Below, in pieces: positions 62,183 through 64,000 of a stretch of DNA of 64,000 nucleotides. Position 1 is the first letter of the stretch; each line of letters starts with the position of its first letter. The position numbers were made by a program, and so were the translations under genes. Below the pieces are notes generated by a model. It ran no database searches and was not told the DNA's origin. It saw nothing but the letters and a program-made list of their open reading frames with translations. Source of the stretch: JAGXKT01 sp964531695 (GTDB lineage Bacteria > Planctomycetota > Phycisphaerae > SM23-33); NCBI GenBank assembly GCA_964531695.1, contig CAZHEH010000001.1, positions 1-64,000 on the forward strand, in the 5' to 3' direction.

Positions 62183-63871
62183 TTACCGGTCGGCGGAACC
62201 CGGAAGGAGCGAGCGACCGTCGAGATCCTCAGGCACGGGCCGGCCGAGCAGCGAAAGAAGCGTCGGCACCAGATCGACTGTGCGCGCCGCTTTCACCTCC
62301 CCCACCGGAACGCCGGGGCCGGCGAGGAGCATCGGCACGTGCATGTCGCCGCGCGACAGCCCGCCGTGCCCGCCGCTGTGTACGTTCGAGAAGTCCCAAC
62401 CCTCGGCCGCGAAGGCGACGATGTCGCCGGCGCGACGCGCGCGGAAGTACGCCAGGAGCTGCGCCGGCAAGTCCGGGTACTCCGTGTCGATCGTCGCCTC
62501 CAGCCACGCCCGCGGGCCCATCGGCTCGCCCACCAGCGCCGCCGCCGGCACGGTGCCGGCCCAACCCAGCGGGTCGTCACCTTCAGGAACGCGACAGGCG
62601 ATGTCGCCGCCCGCCCCATCCGGCTGGCGAAACTCAACTTCCCCGGCCTTGGTCCGCAGGCGAACGGCCGCTTCGTCCTCACGCCAGGCCACGGCATGCA
62701 CCTCGGGACGGGACACCAGCACGTCCAGCAGGTTCTTGTGATACGCCGCCGAAAACGGCAACACGCCGACGCCGCCGCCGAAAGGATAGTTGGCGAGATC
62801 CTCCGGGCCGGGCCGGACGGGCCATGGCTCGTAGCCGGTGACGTAGCCCTTGGCCTCACGAATGGGCTTCCGCAGGCAGATCGCCGCGTAGCGGTCCCCG
62901 CTGCCGTAGTAGACGCAGGAGGAATCGTCGTAGTAGTCCAGCCGTTTCTCGAAGGGCGTCTCTTCCCACAGATGCTTGCGGGCCACGTCGAGGCCGACCT
63001 CGTCCCGCAGGAAGTCCTCCAGCACGAAGTGCTCGTCGACGTCCACCATGCCGTGGTCCGACACGAATGCGATGTGCAGGTTGTCCAGCAGCCCGGCCCG
63101 CTCCAGGTCGCCGAGCACGCGCCCGATCTGCCGGTCCGTGTGCCGCAGGGCGTCGCGATACTCCCCCGACGACGCCCCATGCCCGTAGGCGGCGAAGTCC
63201 GGCGCCAGCAGATACACGGCCGTGAGGGCCGGCCACTCGGCCCGCTGCCGGGCGATCTCCGCGACGAGCGAGAACCGCGACAGCGTCAGACGGTCCACGA
63301 ACTCGTACCAGCCGAAGAAGTACGGCGGCCCGGCGGAGGTCCAGTTCTCGATGAACTTCGTCGTGCCCCGGTGCGGCTGGAAGAACACGGACACCGTCGT
63401 CCGCTCCGGGAAGTGCTCGTAGATCGTCTTGGCCGTGTAGTCGCAGTCCAGCGTGTTCTTCTGGGCGATCGTCGCGTAGTCGCGCCAGATGAGCTGATTG
63501 CGGTCGAACCAGTTGATGCCGGTGACGCCGTGGTGGCCGGGGAGGCGGCCGGTCGTGATGCTCGTGAGGTTCGCCAGCGTCACCGAAGGCACGTTGGCCA
63601 CGACACGCGGGGCATAGAGCCCCCGCCGAACGAAGTACTTGTCGATGGCGGGCAGCTCGCCCGCCTCGAGCATCTCGCGGAAGATGCCGGCGTGGACGCC
63701 GTCGACGATGAAGACGATCGCTCCGTCCGCATCCGTCGCGCCGTCGAGCGAGAGGTCCAGGCCGAACGTATCGGGCGGGCCGTCGGGCGACGGCACGCAG
63801 CCGGCCAGGCCCGCGGCCAGCGTGGCCGCGAGAAACGCTACGCACATCCGCCGCAAGCCGGTATCCACCAT
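62183..63871 (-). CDS. AlkP-superfamily phosphodiesterase lipoprotein (nucleotide pyrophosphatase type)
   Basis: A 562-residue predicted lipoprotein with lipobox LAGC near residue 25. The catalytic domain follows the NPP/autotaxin pattern: 'AIVFIVDGVHAG' (metal Asp), 'NVPSVTLANLTSITTGRLPGHHG' (nucleophile Thr/Ser region), 'YLLAPDFAAYGHGASS' (Asp and His), 'AFVSDHGM' (Asp-His), and 'NVHSGGHGGLSRGDMHVPMLLAGPGV' (final His). It should hydrolyse phosphodiester or phosphomonoester bonds outside the inner membrane; the substrate is not predictable. AAAGGAG precedes the ATG at 63871; the longer frame to 63955 would include the terminator at 63915-63939. Confidence 0.88.
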   Translation of the reverse strand: MVDTGLRRMCVAFLAATLAAGLAGCVPSPDGPPDTFGLDLSLDGATDADGAIVFIVDGVHAGIFREMLEAGELPAIDKYFVRRGLYAPRVVANVPSVTLANLTSITTGRLPGHHGVTGINWFDRNQLIWRDYATIAQKNTLDCDYTAKTIYEHFPERTTVSVFFQPHRGTTKFIENWTSAGPPYFFGWYEFVDRLTLSRFSLVAEIARQRAEWPALTAVYLLAPDFAAYGHGASSGEYRDALRHTDRQIGRVLGDLERAGLLDNLHIAFVSDHGMVDVDEHFVLEDFLRDEVGLDVARKHLWEETPFEKRLDYYDDSSCVYYGSGDRYAAICLRKPIREAKGYVTGYEPWPVRPGPEDLANYPFGGGVGVLPFSAAYHKNLLDVLVSRPEVHAVAWREDEAAVRLRTKAGEVEFRQPDGAGGDIACRVPEGDDPLGWAGTVPAAALVGEPMGPRAWLEATIDTEYPDLPAQLLAYFRARRAGDIVAFAAEGWDFSNVHSGGHGGLSRGDMHVPMLLAGPGVPVGEVKAARTVDLVPTLLSLLGRPVPEDLDGRSLLPGSADR

Positions 63872-63914
63872 GCCGCTCCTTTCGGCGCCGCGGCCGGGAC
63901 GCCCGCGGCGCGTG

Positions 63915-63939
63915 AAAAACCCCCGCCGGAGCGGGGGTT
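63915..63939 (-). terminator. Intrinsic terminator of the gene at the right edge
   Basis: AACCCCCGC-(4)-GCGGGGGTT then Ts on the minus strand, about 22 bases after the stop of the partial gene and before the AlkP-family gene. Confidence 0.82.
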
Positions 63940-63961
63940 CAGGGTTGTCTCTCACCGGCCG

Positions 63962-64000
63962 CTACGGGGCCTGCACGTCGTTGGCCTTCGGCAGGAAGTT
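63962..64000 (-). CDS. C-terminal end of an unidentified gene
   Basis: Twelve residues (NFLPKANDVQAP) and a TAG stop on the minus strand run off the window; the terminator just beyond supports a real gene end. Too short to identify. Confidence 0.5.
   Translation of the reverse strand, partial: NFLPKANDVQAP

Overview
The window is one high-GC bacterial contig with dense coding. It is most likely from a planctomycete-type bacterium (Phycisphaerae-like). This is an inference from several signs: a PEP-CTERM sorted protein, tandem DUF4159 proteins beside a MoxR ATPase, very large TPR proteins with lipoprotein or export signals, a Kdo transferase (hence an LPS-bearing outer membrane), and L,D-transpeptidase and MurJ (hence peptidoglycan). 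A run of exactly 100 N (20052-20151) is a scaffold gap, so this looks like a draft or metagenome assembly.

Layout. 1-5.6 kb: the 3' end of valS, two overlapping FliL-like lipoprotein genes, murJ, nadA, an intergenic palindromic element and a degenerate receiver gene. 5.8-9.6 kb: an SGNH-type membrane hydrolase, then the minus-strand zwf-pgl pair (oxidative pentose phosphate pathway). 9.7-14.6 kb: a short ArgA-like acetyltransferase and an Mla-like lipid transport unit (ATPase, MCE protein, MMPL protein). 14.5-26.1 kb, all minus strand: yebC, a 1233-residue TPR lipoprotein, hisG, a novel-looking HhH-GPD-like protein with a histone H1-like tail (broken by the N gap), rbfA, ylxP, infB and nusA. 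The nusA leader carries a promoter, a strong hairpin and an intrinsic terminator before the gene. 26.6-30.3 kb: serS, a DAHP synthase with a long leader, and a PEP-CTERM protein behind a leader with tandem repeats. 30.4-39.4 kb: comEC, a second palindromic element, proB-waaA, a MazG-like gene, a TPR/zinc-peptidase protein and a small ferredoxin missing from gene lists with a 60-residue cutoff. 39.5-40.6 kb: a lower-GC DUF2971 gene that looks acquired. 40.7-50 kb: alaS and the fatty acid cluster rpmF-plsX-fabH-fabD-fabG-acpP-fabF plus a second SDR. Its main promoter has a perfect palindrome in the spacer. 50-64 kb: a CCA/poly(A) polymerase-type enzyme, an L,D-transpeptidase, an uncharacterised DUF5677-like protein, moxR, two DUF4159 paralogues, a class IV aminotransferase, a sugar nucleotidyltransferase, acylphosphatase, a cation efflux protein, an AlkP-family lipoprotein and the tail of a further gene.

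Most of the window is housekeeping. The parts that merit attention are regulatory or unannotated: the nusA leader RNA, the HhH-GPD/H1-tail fusion, lipoprotein versions of FliL, two intergenic elements with inverted ends, the palindromic rpmF promoter spacer, -10 boxes placed so that transcripts would be leaderless, and paired Cys-Cys to Ala-Ala changes between DUF4159 paralogues. I saw no CRISPR array, rRNA, tRNA, transposase, prophage or toxin-antitoxin pair. I found no complete novel defence or mobile system.
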